The notes beneath the pieces are model-generated. The model was given only the letters and a program-made list of their open reading frames with translations. It was not told where the DNA came from and ran no database searches. The translations under genes were made by a program, and so were the position numbers. Of a DNA stretch of 64,000 nt, positions 48,934 to 62,703 are shown piece by piece. The stretch's first letter is position 1, and every line of letters starts with the position of its first letter. This DNA comes from Tetrahymena elliotti 4EA (lineage: Eukaryota; Ciliophora; Oligohymenophorea; Hymenostomatida; Tetrahymenidae). The stretch is from contig JH720321.1 in assembly GCA_000231825.2 (NCBI GenBank), forward strand, positions 1 to 64,000, written 5' to 3'.

Positions 48934-51900
48934 ATGTAATAATAGTAAGTCGGGGTTCAGTAACAGCCAATCATGTATTAATAAAATGTAAATTACTATT
49001 TTATTTCAGAGTGTTAAACTTAATAACAATAATAATAGGGAGTTATAGCTAATCAATAAGCTTAGCTTAAGCAAAATTAACAAAGCGTACCTATTCCTAC
49101 AGCCATGCCTTTTTAAAAAAATAATTCATAATCTCAGTTGATAGGAACTCAATAAAATCGTTAAAGTATTTAAAAAATAAATAGTAATAACTAGAATATA
49201 CCAGCTCATGGTTCAAGTCGTATAAGCTACACCCAAAATTAGAATAATTAATTTGGAATTAATGGATCTTAGTTGTCTCTACCGTAATTATAAAATAATA
49301 TTAATAATTACCTTTTAAGCAAAATAAATTTTTAAAATAATCATTAAATTATTTGTTGGTTTTAAATGATTTTAGACATTTTATATTTTATAACTAGGGT
49401 TACTCCTTTGCAAATAAACTAGCAAAATATGATAACATCAGACTTAAGTGTAGAATATAAAAAATTGAATGAAAAATATATCATGCTTCAAGTAGACTTT
49501 TTATTTTAATTATTGCATTAGGATATTTTGGTATTTCATTTTATTTCATTAAGTATCTTGAACAAATAGGGTTTGTTTCAATTAAATTAAATGTGAAATA
49601 GAATATTTTTATATTGTTTTTTGTTTTTGAGATTTGCAATTTATTTTTTAAAAAATAGGCCACATTTGATAAAGAGAGAAAACATGTTGAAAATTTAGAA
49701 TAAAAAATGAAGATTCTTATTTAGGAGAATGATAAGTTGATTGACATGAAGAGCAATAGTTCAAAATCAATAGATTTGAGTTCAAATAATTTGGAATAAA
49801 CTCAAAATAAATAAGAAAGAATCTTGTTAGAGGAGATTCAACGTCTTGATAAATTAATTAATGACTAGGCATATGAAATTGAGCATCTTAAATATGAGAA
49901 CTAGAATTTAAAAAATTAACATTCAGAATAGGAGGAAATAATAGCTAATATAGATGAGAAATCTTCTGAATTAGTTGAGTAGAATAACAAATTATAGCAG
50001 CTACTAACTATGAAAGAGCAAGAAGCAGAAGCATATAAAAATATTAATTCTTCCTTGCAAACATAACAGGGTGGAGTTTCGTTATAGTTAGGGTAATTTA
50101 TTTTTTTCAAGAACTATCATTTTTTACTTAATTAATTAACAATTAAGATTTGATTTAGAAAATCTTCAAAAGATGAATGCTATTCTTAACGAAGAAATTA
50201 AGAATTATAAAGAAGAAAGAAGACTTTTAAATGAAAATCTTTAACAGCAAAAAGAAGAGAATTAAAAAACAAAGCAAGAATTATAAAAGAAAAAGGAAGA
50301 ATTACTAAGAGTTACTGAAGAAACATAGAAATATAGAGATGATGCATTCAAGAATAAAGAAGATGTTTAAAGAAATAAAGAAGAATTAAGAAGAAATTCT
50401 GAATACATAAACAAATAAGATGAAGAAGCTAAGAAATATATTAAGGAAATATCATCACTTAGAGAAACACAAGCTTAGATAATTGAATAATATCATAGTT
50501 TAGAGAAGTAATACAGTGAATTAAAGCATCAAGCACTCAATTTACAAGAGGAAAACAAACAAATTTTAGTTTTGAAGAATGCAATCAGTGAGTTAGAGAA
50601 ATCTAAAACAGAGTTATTGAATGAAAAATCTGAATTTATTAAAGAAAAAGGTTAAAACATGTTCTTCTTGAAAGAGAAGGAAGAAAATTTTTAGAAAATA
50701 ATTTCTGAAAAATAATTAGAAATGAATAACACAATTTCTTAATCAAATTTATTAGTTGAGAAATACAATATTATGCAAGATAAATTTGTTAAATTGCAAA
50801 ATAGTTTTGAGTAAGCTAAGATCTTTGAATAGAAATACGAAGATGCTTCAACTAAAAATGTAAATCTTGCTTAAATCGTTACTAAAAAGGATGAGTAGAT
50901 AGCTTCTATGAAAGCAGAGATTGAAAAGTTGAAGAGGGATTTAGTAAGCACTCAAAGTAAAGCAGAATAATTGTAAAATCTTGTTAAAAAGTAAGAAGAC
51001 CATGCAAAGAAATTAGAGGAAGCTATGAAGAAACAAGATGAAACTATTAAAAAGCATGAAGAGAGTGCAAAAAAAACCGAAGAAATTGTTACACTTAAAT
51101 TTGGTGAAAAGAAAACCTAAATAAAAGCACTTGAAGATAAGATTACTGAATAGCAAACTTTGATTGCTTCACTTAAATTATTTGAATAAGAAACTATTAA
51201 TTTACGTTAAACAATTGAAAAGGCAGAAGATAAGATGAAGAAATTGTTTTCTGAAAATGAAAAGTTAACAGGGGAAATCAAGCTAGCAACTTAAAAGATA
51301 TAAAAGCAAGAAGGAGAAAAGAAATAACTTTCAGAAAAAATTACAACAATAACAACTGAACATACTCAAACTAAAGAATTATTAGCCAAGCGTGAAAGAA
51401 ATCTTGAAAAAGCTATTGAAGAACTTAAAAAAATGGATGCCGAAAATAATGATTTGAAAAAATAAATTAATGAATAAACACAAAAAATAAAAGAATATCA
51501 ATAATCAAATGAGTAACTAGCAAAGACATTAGACAATCTAGAAAAGAAATATGAATAAATGAAGACCCAGTACTAGACAATGCATAAAGATCATATAGAT
51601 TACAAGAATAGTAATGATGAAAGCCGTATTAAAGAGTAGAAAGAATTTAATAAAAAGTTAGAAATTCTTTAAAAGTAAATTATGGAATTAGAAAAATCTA
51701 AAAAAGATGCATCAAACTAATTCAATACTTAGATTAAAGAAAATATTGAGTTGCTGTAAGACTAACAATAATCAATTAAGCTTTATTAATAGAAAGTTGA
51801 AGAACTTGAGAAGCTTGTTTTAGAATAATCAGCTTCATTTAAACAAGATTCTGAAAACGTAGTTAAACTAAATAATTAGTAGATTGCTACATTAAACAAA

Positions 51901-52351
51901 GAAATATAATTAAAGATATAAGAAAACTAGTAGATCTTAGTTGAAAACCAATCATTAAATGTCCTTTTGCATGAAAACGAAGAGAAATTTGAAGAATTAG
52001 AATAAGAAATATAATCTCTCTAATCTCAAATTCTAAGCTTGCAATAGATTAACGAAGGTCAAAAACAAGAAATATCAAATCTTTCAAACATCCTCCGTTA
52101 ACGCAGAGAATAAACTGAATAACAACAAAGTGTTAACAGTACTTTAACTAGAGAAAACCAAGATCTATTGGACCAACTTAAATAATTAGAAGCACAACTC
52201 TCTAAAGTAGATGAGCATGTTCACAAAATGGTAATTTATTTCTTTAAAATGTAGGTATAATTTAATTTATTTATTTATTAAAAAAAAGGAATAAAACTCT
52301 GTCATTCAAAATAGTGAAGAAACCTAAGATTAGTAAGATTAGGCAGAATGA
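48934..52351 (+). CDS. long coiled-coil protein
   Basis: Five exons, 48934-49283, 49398-49491, 49659-50092, 50148-52230 and 52289-52351, close in frame to 1007 residues. The first 120 residues are Gln/Asn/Ser-rich and disordered. From about residue 140 to 990 nearly every heptad fits a coiled coil, with Glu/Lys/Gln/Leu dominance, for example KKEELLRVTEETQKYRDD and TIEKAEDKMKKLFSENEKL. The last exon adds a short acidic, Gln-rich tail. The plan is that of golgins, centrosomal/basal-body filaments or intermediate-filament-like ciliate cytoskeletal proteins; no motor, kinase or membrane anchor is present. A GTAAAT...CAGAG segment at 48988-49011 looks like a 24-base intron but is in frame either way, so exon 1 could be eight residues shorter. 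Confidence 0.87.
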
Positions 52352-53107
52352 AAATTAAATTAAAAACTATATTGCAAATTTAATATTTATAAAATTAAAA
52401 TTAATTATAATTTTGGAGTTTTTGAATTAAATGTAAGTAACTCACATTTTTGTAGAATTAATAAATCATTCATTATCTTAAATTATTTTTAAATATTTAT
52501 TTATTAAATAAGAGTTAATAAAAAAAGAAACCATATTTCCTCTTAACTAAAAACTTAATAGTTTCATACAGTTCATTTTTTTTTCTATTTGAAATGAAAA
52601 AACTCTGCTGTGTTTTTATTCACATTTAAGAAATAGTTAGAAATGAAAGTATCAAATATCTATTTTGCATTTAGTAAGATATATTTATTAATTTCGAAAA
52701 TTTTTAGTATCTGATTTAAAACTGAAGGTTAAAAATTAATGAACTTAAAATACGAATTATTTGACTATATATATTGATTAAAGAATAGGAGTTTATGTTC
52801 TGAATTATTAATATGAAGGAAATGTCAATATGAAAATTTCTTGAATTTTTTGATTAAACGTTTTAGTATATTTAGATATTTATATCTATTTAAACTAAAT
52901 CTTTTTTGTAAACTTAAAAGATATTAAAAGATTTAGATTGTTAATATTTAAAAATTTTCTAAAAAATGTCTACTTTTTGTTTTTTTATAAAATCAATATT
53001 TTTTTTAAGTAAATCTATTTGGATTGAATTACTTTTTTAAAAATAATATCAGATACCTAATTATTACTTTTTTTTATAAAAATAAGGAATAAATATAAAA
53101 TATAAAA
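52352..53107. other. non-coding spacer
   Basis: This tandem (+ to +) gap is A+T rich. No feature beyond presumed 3' and 5' untranslated regions is seen. Confidence 0.6.
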
Positions 53108-55351
53108 ATGTTTTATTACTCATAATAGCTGATATTAGCCGAGCTAGTATAACATTAAAATGGATAGGGATTAGATGATATAGAGTTGGAAGATTAAGAT
53201 GATTTCGTAGACTCAAGTATTATATTTGAATTATCTTAAAGCTATATTTAACCCCATGATAATAATTAGCATGAGTAAAACAATATTGAAAATCATAATT
53301 AGCAAAATGAGAATATTGTTGGATAATTTGCTAATGGGAATTAGGATAATAATGTCAATGCTAATGAATAAAATTAGTTTGATCATTTTTAAGAAGGTTA
53401 AATCAATTAAGACCATTAAAATCTATTAAATTTAAACAATTTAGGCTTATTTTATTTAGTAGTAAACAGATGGCTTTCAAATTTAGCAGATCCAGTTTTA
53501 CAAATTCTCTTCTTTCTTTCAGGATTTGTTAACTCTTAATCAATTAATGGAACATGGTCAGATTTTTTAAAGTATAGTAATTTTGTTGTAGGAGCATGCT
53601 GTGTGGTTACTAATTTAATCAATATTTTAAGACTTATAAAAGGAAAAAGAGAATAGATTCTCTTACCTCTTCCTTAAAACCCACCTTAAGAAGAAGTTAG
53701 AAATGCTTACTCTTAAGAGAAATTTTAATAAAATTTTAACAACATTTATTATGTTTGTATGATAAGCATTTCAATTATCTAAGTAATATCTATGATTTAA
53801 AATAGTAAATATGAAGATAATATATACTAGAGATACTTATTATTAATTTTTATTTACTTAAGGGTAGTTATGTATTTGGTTTATTACATGTGTAAACACC
53901 CTAAAACAACTAAAAAACTTTTAATGTACTGTGTAACTGCTTGGCCTGTATATAGAAAAGAGTTTGATGAATATATTTGTTATAATTTCGATTTTGCAAT
54001 TCAAATTCAAACTAACTTTGCAAAAGATCCAGTCCAAAATTATTTAAAATTTATGATTTACATTTATGAATTTATTCTAGTCCTTTAAATAATTGCTTTT
54101 GGTAGTTCTTGGTAAAAAGATCAATTAGTCCTTTAAGAGTATTCATACTTCTTTGGAGCTTTCTATTATATAAGTATTATTTACATAGCCCTTTTCAACT
54201 ATTATATAGTTACTCAAAATGTTCATCTTTCTGCTAAAATGAATAGAGTTAAAAACAGTGCTTTCTTAATAGTATTTTTCTCCAGCTACACTATATTCAT
54301 CATTCTTCAATTAATAAGTGCTTTAGTTTAAGACACAGGAAAACAATATTACATTCTTCAGTTTGAGCCTATCTTTGCATTTTATTTAGTCTGTATTTCA
54401 TGTAGGATAGTATTAAATAGAATCACCCTAAAAACTCTCAATTAAGAAATTAAAAAGCAAATAAAACTGCAGCAACAATAAAATTTATAATAACTAGAGA
54501 ATTCATCATCAATTAATAGTAGTGTATCCATAGAAATATCCTCAGTAAACTAACATATAAGTGTGATCGAATTAAGCAGAAATAATAGCAGTAATAGAAT
54601 TGCATAATAAAATTAATCAAATTAAAATCCCAACATAAGTAGTAACAACTAAAATGTCTAAATTGATTAGATAAGCAATATATCTGTCAACAATTAAAAT
54701 GTATTTAATGCAAACAACTAGAATCAGCAAAATTTGAATATAAATAATGGAAATAACAGTAACATTAACAACAACATTAACAATATAAATAACAATAACA
54801 ATAGAATGTAGGAAGAATAAGTAAATCACTTTTAGGATATGAAAAGAAAAATAAGACAGATGATAGCATATAACTCAGCTTCTATTGATAAGAATATTAA
54901 TCTAATAGTAAATTTTGAAGGATACACTATTACTATTTCTTTGGCTTTGTAATTATTTGTGTATATGTTCTCAGACAACCTAGAAATCTATGAATAAAAT
55001 AGTACTATTTGCAACTTTTACTATTTCTTATCAATCTATTCTTTTATGTTTTACTTTCTCTGTTCCAAAAAAGTAAGTCTTGCTTATGATAAGTTAAAAA
55101 ATTAATCTGATCCATTTTCTTTATATTGGATTATTCCCTTTTAATCTTATTTGAACAAACTCGGATGGTAGTTATCTTGGATTCTAAGTTTTGTGCTGAT
55201 ATATCTATACTTTAATATAAATTTCATCAGTAACTCTTTTGTAAAGGCTGAATATATCTTCATGATATTTTTCTCTATCACAACATTTTTTATTTTTTAA
55301 ATAATACACTTAATAAGGAGAATAATGTAACCTAAATAAGCAGTCAATTGA
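53108..55351 (+). CDS. polytopic membrane protein with N/Q-rich loop
   Basis: A single 747-codon frame runs from the ATG at 53108 to the TGA at 55349 with no intron. The first 110 residues are acidic and Asn/Gln-rich. About eight hydrophobic helices follow (for example DPVLQILFFLSGFV, FVVGACCVVTNLINILRLI and FLIVFFSSYTIFIILQLISAL). Residues about 440-600 form a loop of Asn/Ser/Gln repeats with many NN and NI pairs, then come about four more helices (SLALQLFVYMF, FYYFLSIYSFMFYFLC, LSWILSFVLIYLYF, FMIFFSITTFFIF). The 8+4 arrangement with a central disordered loop is reminiscent of transporters or channels, but no ion-selectivity, ATP-binding or transporter motif is visible. Function unknown. 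Confidence 0.83.
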
Positions 55352-56332
55352 CTATGAGAAATTTTATTAATTTATAACTATCCATTCTATTTGCTTGATT
55401 TAAAAAGAAGAGTTAGAAATTATTTTGTGGATATCGCCGTAAAAAAAAAGAAGCAATCTAAAATTATAAAAGCAATTTATGTATTGACTAAACTTTATTT
55501 CTCTTTGTATAAAATCAATTATTATTATTTTAATATTTTATCTAAATTTTGAAGTATTTTTTAAGTTATTTTTTGTCTACAAATAATGCTAAAGTGAGCT
55601 AAAAAATATTTTATCAACTGAAGATACAAATACTTATTCTACTTCTAACCAAATATTAAATAATAGAAAAGATATATCAAAATTGTTCTTTATTTTAGTT
55701 TTACCACTTGATAGAATCTTAAATTTACTTTAACAAACCCTATGATGAAAGGAAAGATATTAAGCTGTGTGTGTTTTATTTGATTATAAATTGATTTTTT
55801 GATTGATATCAATGTAATTTATTTATTGATAAATTTAAAAATTTGGTAATGAGTAAATTGTGGTGGAAAATAATGATTTGTTTTAGATATGAGTAGAGAA
55901 GAGAAACAAATATCAGTTTATTCAAAATTTATTTACTAACTAACTAAAAATGCAAAAGAAATACATATATTTTTTACAATAAAGAAATGAATATTTAAAG
56001 TCTAAAAATTCAGTGATATTTAAATGTTATCATCAGAATAGAAATGAAGGAAGGAAGTAATCTTGCAACTAAAGGAAATAAATTAATAGGTTGATTATTA
56101 ACAAACAAAAAAAAATTATGAAAATAAAACAAAAGCAAATAGCTTAGATTAATTTATTTTTTTGTTTGTTTATTTTTTAGATTATCTTTGTTTGTTTGAA
56201 TATATTTTTGTTGATTTAGGATTAAGTTAGGTCATTCATTATTAATAAATTTATGGGAAGATAAGGAAGATTTATTATATATAAGATTTATGGTATATTT
56301 TGTAAAGTATGGATGGAAGGTTTATTAATTTC
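55352..56332. other. convergent intergenic region
   Basis: This gap lies between the 3' ends of the membrane-protein gene and the Bax-inhibitor-like gene. A frame downstream of the membrane-protein stop stays open for a while in A/T-rich sequence but has no protein character. Nothing else was seen. Confidence 0.55.
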
Positions 56333-57223
56333 TCATTCTCTGTTGGCTAATCCCAGAACTGTTTGGAAAATGACTACTATATCGATATAAATGTCTAAAG
56401 AAGCAATTATGTAGTCATCAACAGAGTAGGATAAGTATTTGTTACCTTATAATCTTTGTATATCAAAAACTAAGTAAAAGCAGAAAACTCCAATAATAGC
56501 TATACCAATAAGGGTTTGGATAATATAGCTTCTAAATAAAGAAGCAACAAGAATGATCACAAGAAGAGCAATACTGACATAGAATATAGCAGTAACCTTT
56601 TGAGTGATATCATTTTTAGTGGTACATGCATAGATAGTGATAAATAATACTATCAAAAAGGTAATACCTCCAGCTAATAAAACAACTTCTGGTTGAGATA
56701 CTGCGGTAACCATCGAAATCAAATATCCTTCAGTGATAGTAAAGATGAAAAGTAAAATGTAGTTATTAGGAACTTTCATGCATTACTTACGGAAGCAATA
56801 CAAAGTAATCATAGTAATGAGATTAAGGATTAATGAAAGATAAGCTATAAAAATATATTTCTTTTAGAAATCTCTGTAGCCACTACTTAATGTTGAAGGA
56901 ATGATGAAGGCAAAAGTGATGATTAATTACATGCAAATGATTGCTAATACTTTACGAATAAAGTTTCTCCTAATGTCAACATTTGAAAGACCAGTCAATC
57001 CTCCTTAGTTGAATGAATCTAAGCTTTACTCATCGCTTTGATTATTGTTTAGATTATGAATTTTATTCTTATTCTATTACTAATCATACTATTATTAGTT
57101 TACCATTTGTTAGTTTTTAGCAGCAGCGAATCCCATCATTTAAAAGTTTTCAATATCTACATTTTATTAATATCCAGCATTATTGTTGCTGATGTATTGA
57201 GGCTGGTTGTTATTATAATTCAT
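56333..57223 (-). CDS. Bax inhibitor-1/LFG (TMBIM) family membrane protein
   Basis: A single 296-codon frame runs from the ATG at 57223 to the TGA at 56335. About 90 Asn/Gln/Tyr-rich residues precede NVDIRRNFIRKVLAIIC, the usual entry into the first helix of Lifeguard/GRINA-type proteins. Seven hydrophobic segments follow, including KVPNNYILLFIFTITEGYLI. The C-terminal signature reads FYLVFDIQRLQG, then SVDDYIIASLDIYIDIVVIF, whose acidic residues form the pH-sensing di-aspartyl site that gates calcium leak in the family. Members sit in the ER, Golgi or plasma membrane and modulate calcium and stress-induced death. Polyglutamine N-termini are common in this subgroup. The frame is also open upstream of this ATG without another Met, so this start is the best supported. 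Confidence 0.92.
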
Positions 57224-59001
57224 AGCTATAGAATTTTCCTATATTATTCTTTTATAGGTTGGTTGTGATTTGTATTGTGATTGATTTTACCTGTTTGTTA
57301 TTTGTTTTGTTGGGAAGCTTTTTTTTACTTAATTGTAAATTTAATCAATTTCTATTAAATTATAATTTTTTAAAGTAAAAAAAAAAGATTATTTTTAATA
57401 TCACCAAATTAATAATTAATGATAATGAATACATACAACAAGCCTAATAAATAAACAAAAAATATAGAAGATTAGAGTAATTATTATTCTATATCTTATT
57501 TGGATCCCTGTCTATTTTCTCAACAAAAATTTAATTAATTAAATATTTAAAATAGTAAAATTTGTATACTTTAAAAAAAAAATTTTGTTTCATGTTGTAG
57601 ATTTATTTTGATCTTCGATAATTTAACTAACGCATTTTTTTTAAAGTATAAAAATATTCTCTTTTTAGAATACAACAATTTCAGGAATAAAACTTTAAAA
57701 TTTTTCAAAATAAAATGATAGATTCTCTTGATATTGGTAAGGTAAGTAATAACAAATTAAAAATCCTTTTAAATTTGAATGTATTTTTCTCAATTTTTAT
57801 TGAAAATAAAAGCAATTAGTAAAAATAATCTAATTATAGGATTAGTTTGAATGGATTTTTAAATAATATTACATATTAATTGCAATTAAAAAAATATAAT
57901 GAACAAAAAACAATTCAACTATTAACTATCAACAATCAGAGTTGAAACTTAAATTAACTTTCATAAAGAAAAAGAAATTGTTGTTTAGTAAACAAAGAAG
58001 AAAAAGTAAAATTGAATTCATTCTTAATATAGATGAGATCTCAAAGAATATATCTTGAATGATTATAATAGCAAAGTAAAAATAGAAGAAATCAAAAAGA
58101 AATTAATTATATTGTTACTTATTTCAAAATTTATTTTCAAAACCTATCTATTTTAATAAGAATCCCAAAAATATTAAATGCAAATATATTTCCATTTACA
58201 TTCTAACTTTTAATTTATTAAAAACAATTGTTGCTAAAAATAAATTCAATGATTCAAATATAGATAAAATATATGAATTTTGTGTTAATAATGTAACTAA
58301 GAACAATAATAATTCAAAACCAGAAATTTCTTCATTATTTTTTTATAATTATTACTTTATTTAAAAACAAAAACAAAATAAATTCTTAATATTTTTATTT
58401 TTGGTCAAAATGCTTTATTGAGTATTCATAGCAAAAAGGTTTTACAAATTAAGGCAGAGATTAGATAATAAGAGAAAATTATAAAATACACATTTAGTAT
58501 TACTGAGGTATTTTGGTATTTTTATCCAGAAAAGAAATTTAAATGGTATTCAAATAAAAAATTTTTCGTCATGATTTTATTCAATAATAAGGGTAAATAC
58601 AATTATTTAAAATTTAAAAAAATTATTATCAAAAATATCTAATAAGAATTTCTTGGCAAATATGTTTGCTTTATGGATTAATTTATTGTAATATTTCTTT
58701 TTATTTTTTTTATTTGATATCTATTAAAATACTTTCATTTTTTGAATTATTATTAGAATATTAACAGCTAATTATTTCATAAATGAGATAGAATATTTTG
58801 CACTGACTTTTCGAGCCAAATCGAAGTACAGATACTTGTTTAGAAACGTGAATTTAAGATTTAGAGATATAGACAAATATAGTTTTCATATAATATAATA
58901 CTAATTACACATTTTTATTATAAAGAATAAGAATTTAAAAGTTGAGATTTTGTTTGATTATTTTTTAATTATAATAAAGCTATTAGAAAGAAGAATCTAA
59001 A
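57224..59001. other. non-coding region with possible gene relics
   Basis: An ATG at 57718 is followed by a short frame (MIDSLDIGK) and a GTAAGT donor. Further pieces at about 57899-58520 read protein-like in changing frames, for example FHKEKEIVVQQTKKKK and FNDSNIDKIYEFCVNNVTK. No single gene model closes and no family is recognised. This may be a decayed gene or chance open frames, which are common in this code. Confidence 0.3.
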
Positions 59002-61742
59002 TCATTCTAAAATTATTTCATTTGGAATCTAGAATATTTTGTTAACTATGTTTTCCTAGGGTTTTCTTTATAAGAATGTCTTGCACTATGAAATTTTTCC
59101 TCCCACAGTATAATTTGATTCTAAAGTTATAGCATCTCTTCCTGAAGCAGTTCCATCATCAAAATTATTTTGTATTTTTGAAAATGCTTCTGAATTTATT
59201 GGTTAATATATCTTTTTAGGTATAGTAAAGTTAATGTTATTGCAGCTTTCTATCTTTTTTAATTACTGCTATTATGTTTGAATACTATTTAACTAGGGTA
59301 GAGTTTATAGGTTATTTTTTATGTCATTTCGCACACCTTTATTAATGGTTTCTTTAATTTATCTTCTCATTTTTTCTATTTCTGAAATGGCTTGTTCTTC
59401 GCTTTCATCCTATTTATAAAATTAAATTAATAAATATTCAATCATTTATTTTAAAGTTTAAGTAATCAATTTTTCTAAAAATAAATTTTAAATTGATCTA
59501 ATTTTTATCGAAAATTCATGCTTTTTAAAATTCAAAATCATGAAAAAATTGTAAATTATTTTTTACCTTTTAGACATTGTTATTTTTTATGGGGTTGGTA
59601 CTGAAAACACCTGCAACAGAGCGGCGGTGAAATAAGTTTTTTTGGCTTGGATCTAATTTAATATTTTCTTCGCTATCATCAAAATCGTTAGGAATTTAAT
59701 TGGGATTTTAATTTTTTAAATTGAGAGGAGCTTTTGAATTGAAATTATCAGCTTATTTTTAACTATTAATTGTTCTTTGTTTGATTGTATTAATTAGATT
59801 CAAATTATATCTATTTAAATTGTCATCTTAGTTAAACATATTTCCAGATAATTTTTTATTGTCGCTGCTTATTACTTACAAGTTCCTGAGATCTCTTGCT
59901 ATAGATGAATTTTATATGTAGTTGTTAAAAGGATTCTTAGTTAGACTATTGTTATTTCTTCTTGAATCTTGTTATGAGCTATATAATAGCTAACCTTTAA
60001 TGTCCTACCTCATAAGCAAATTTGCATTATTATTGGAACTAAGAATGTTGTTTTCAATAGGGGATGCATTTGAATTCAAATCTTAAAAATTTTTCATTTG
60101 CTAATATCTAATTTTAAGCAGATTCATTTATTGTTGTTTCAACTCTTACATAAAATTATCATCAACTAAATTTTTCTAAAGATCTTCCAAACAAGAAGAG
60201 GAAGCTTTCCTTGATATTTACTTTGATACTTGATTTGATTAGTTGTTAATTAAAATATGCTGCTAATTAAGTGAATTCAAATCACTTTTGTTTGATTAAC
60301 CATAGAAGTTTTAAGCTCCGAAATTGACCTGGTTCACATTTTTATAGAAACTTTGTTTCAATTAAAGAAGGTTTTATGCAGCAGATATATTATTACCATT
60401 TAAATTTTTCTATTTGTCATTAAGACTTGTTCCAAATTTAGGCTAACAAGATGAAGGATTCATATCTCTTAATGCTTAGTTACTGTCAGCTATACTGTTT
60501 TCATCAGGGAGTCTTAAAATAGGTTTCTAATATTTTGATGGATTTGTATTCATTTTAGTAGATTCTTATATCTATTATTTTTGATGCTACTTGCCAAATA
60601 AATCTCTAGAAACTCTTTGTATATTAGAAGTAGATTAAGGGAATATATTGTTTAATTAAAAATTATGATTGTTTATTGCTGAGTTTGCCGATTATTACTT
60701 TTCATTTAACAATTATATAAAATTGTTAAGACGAAGATCTTGCTAATCTTTATTAGAATATGCATTGGTAATTATACTATTATTGTTGCTATTTAAATTT
60801 ATTGGTTTTTGCACAGAACCACCTTAGATTATTTGAGAATTCTATTCTTTTTATTACTGCTATTCATTTAAAATATTTTAACGATTCAGGACCTTTCCCT
60901 TTTCTCTTGTCTCCAAAGTCATCTTTTTTTAACTCAGCTTTCTCTCTTAATTGTGAGTCGAAGCCATTTAGTCATGGATAGAAGTTTCTTTTTCACTATT
61001 ATGATTTACTGCTGATGAACCGCCTTTTATTTTAAAAAAACAAAGTTAATAATTGACTGCAAGTGAAATCTACTCAAATCAAATTGTTTGACTATTAATA
61101 AACTTGAATGGTAGTAGTGTAATTTTTTGTATGTATGAATATTTTTTTGTTTATTTTATATATAATTCTATAAGCAAATTTATCTTTACCTTAACTATGT
61201 AATTTAGGCTAGCTCATGCTAATCACACTTCTTTTTAATGTTCTAGCAGGAGGTTATTTTTCTTCATTTTAACTTGCTTGCTAATTTACAAGAACCCTTG
61301 AGAATCTAATCTTTTTTTTATTTGAATCATTTTCTACTCCAGACAATGATTGTTATTAAAATTAATTATTTTCATTCTCAATTGGATTAGTGAATAAGGA
61401 ATGCCCACGAGCTTTTTAAAAGCTTTCTATATCGATTTCTTTTTCTTGTTACTTTTGCGTTTATTATTCAAATTGTGGAAAAAAGAAGTTTGCTGTCTAC
61501 TAAAATTCCTAATCTGGTGTATTCGCAGTGTCTATTTTCGATAGACTAATAAATTATCTTGAAGGATTTGTCATCATGTAATTATCTTAATTTGAAGAAG
61601 ATAAGTTAGGAAATTTTAAGTCTCTCTTTACATTCATATCTAATGTTAATTCTTTAGGAATTGATATGTCCCTGCTCTCTCGACAGCAAAAGGACTATTT
61701 GTCATAAAAGCTGATATCCTAAACAGGTTCGTTAAGAATCAT
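59002..61742 (-). CDS. Q/N-rich protein of unknown function
   Basis: Three exons, 61742-61190, 61023-59567 and 59409-59002, with introns of 166 and 157 bases, give 805 residues. Splicing is required: the read-through frame hits TGA inside both introns and all phases match after removal. The sequence is Asn/Gln/Ser-rich throughout, with short basic or charged segments such as VNQQASQNEEKQPPARTLKR and QQALKDLQ-like Gln blocks. One compact charged stretch after the last intron (DESEEQAISEIEKMRRQIKE) may form a short coiled coil. No domain, signal peptide or membrane helix is seen. Possibly a scaffold or RNA-binding disordered protein, but nothing in the sequence decides this. Confidence 0.82.
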
Positions 61743-62703
61743 TATATTTTATCTATTCAAATATTTTGTTAATTCAAGCTTTGCTATGAAATTATTACTT
61801 GAATATATACTTCAGATTAACAAAAGTATAATCTTAATCTAATTAAAAAATTGAAGATTTTTAATTATGATTTTTTATTACAAAATAATGTGTTCCACAA
61901 TTCAGAGTTCTTAATTTCATAAATATTTGAGTCATCAACTATATTCTTGCTTAGATGTTACTTTACTTTCCTTATTTGCTGTCAATCGCAAAATTATTAT
62001 AGTGCATTTCAAAATAGTCTTTTTTTCCGTTTTCCTACCAGTGTTACTCAATCATAAAGACTTATTTTAAACAAAAAAATCTAAACTCATATTTTCTAAA
62101 AGAAAAAATGTTAAAAAATTAAAATCCTTATCAATACTTTAAATTTATTACTATTGTGATGAAAAATCTTATTAAATCTAAGCTCGAATAAAACTTAATC
62201 TATGCCAAAAAATTTTCAAAGAAGATCTTCATCAAATATTAATCCAAAAGAAGAAAATTCAGGTCAAAAGTGAAAATTTTTTGATTACTTATCTACAGAC
62301 AACAAGCCAAAAAAGATATTTTCTTTCAAATTTTACTTCGAAATTTTATAATTAAATAAACAAATCACAATTGATAATTAAGTTTGACATAAAAGGAAAT
62401 ACTATTACTCTAAATACATTTTTGATAGTCTTTAACATTTCTATTAACAATAAAATCTTTAATGTTTCAATTACTTTTTATTGATAAATTTCTAATCACT
62501 TGTTTCTGTGATAGTTTTTGGAAATTGGCTCACTTTTACCATAATTTTCTAAAAAAAACAAATTAATTTTTTTATTAATAAATTTATTGAAATTTGTTAG
62601 AACTAAATATTTTTATATAATTTAAGTTACTATTAATAATTTTTCTTAATTTTTTCTTACTCTGTTATATAAATATCAAATTTATTTTTTAAATTATAAA
62701 CTT
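61743..62703. other. divergent intergenic region
   Basis: This gap lies between a leftward and a rightward start. A 58-codon, very basic frame (ATG 62108, TGA 62282) is open but has no supporting feature, so I did not call it. The rest is A/T-rich. Confidence 0.5.

Noticed and set aside
53226..54829. Several short frames in other phases over the polytopic membrane-protein gene
   Set aside because: They are shadows of the 747-codon frame, produced by low-complexity A/T-rich codons.
62108..62284. 58-codon very basic frame
   Set aside because: Length is within chance expectation for a code with one stop codon, and composition is only A/T-driven Lys/Ile/Phe.
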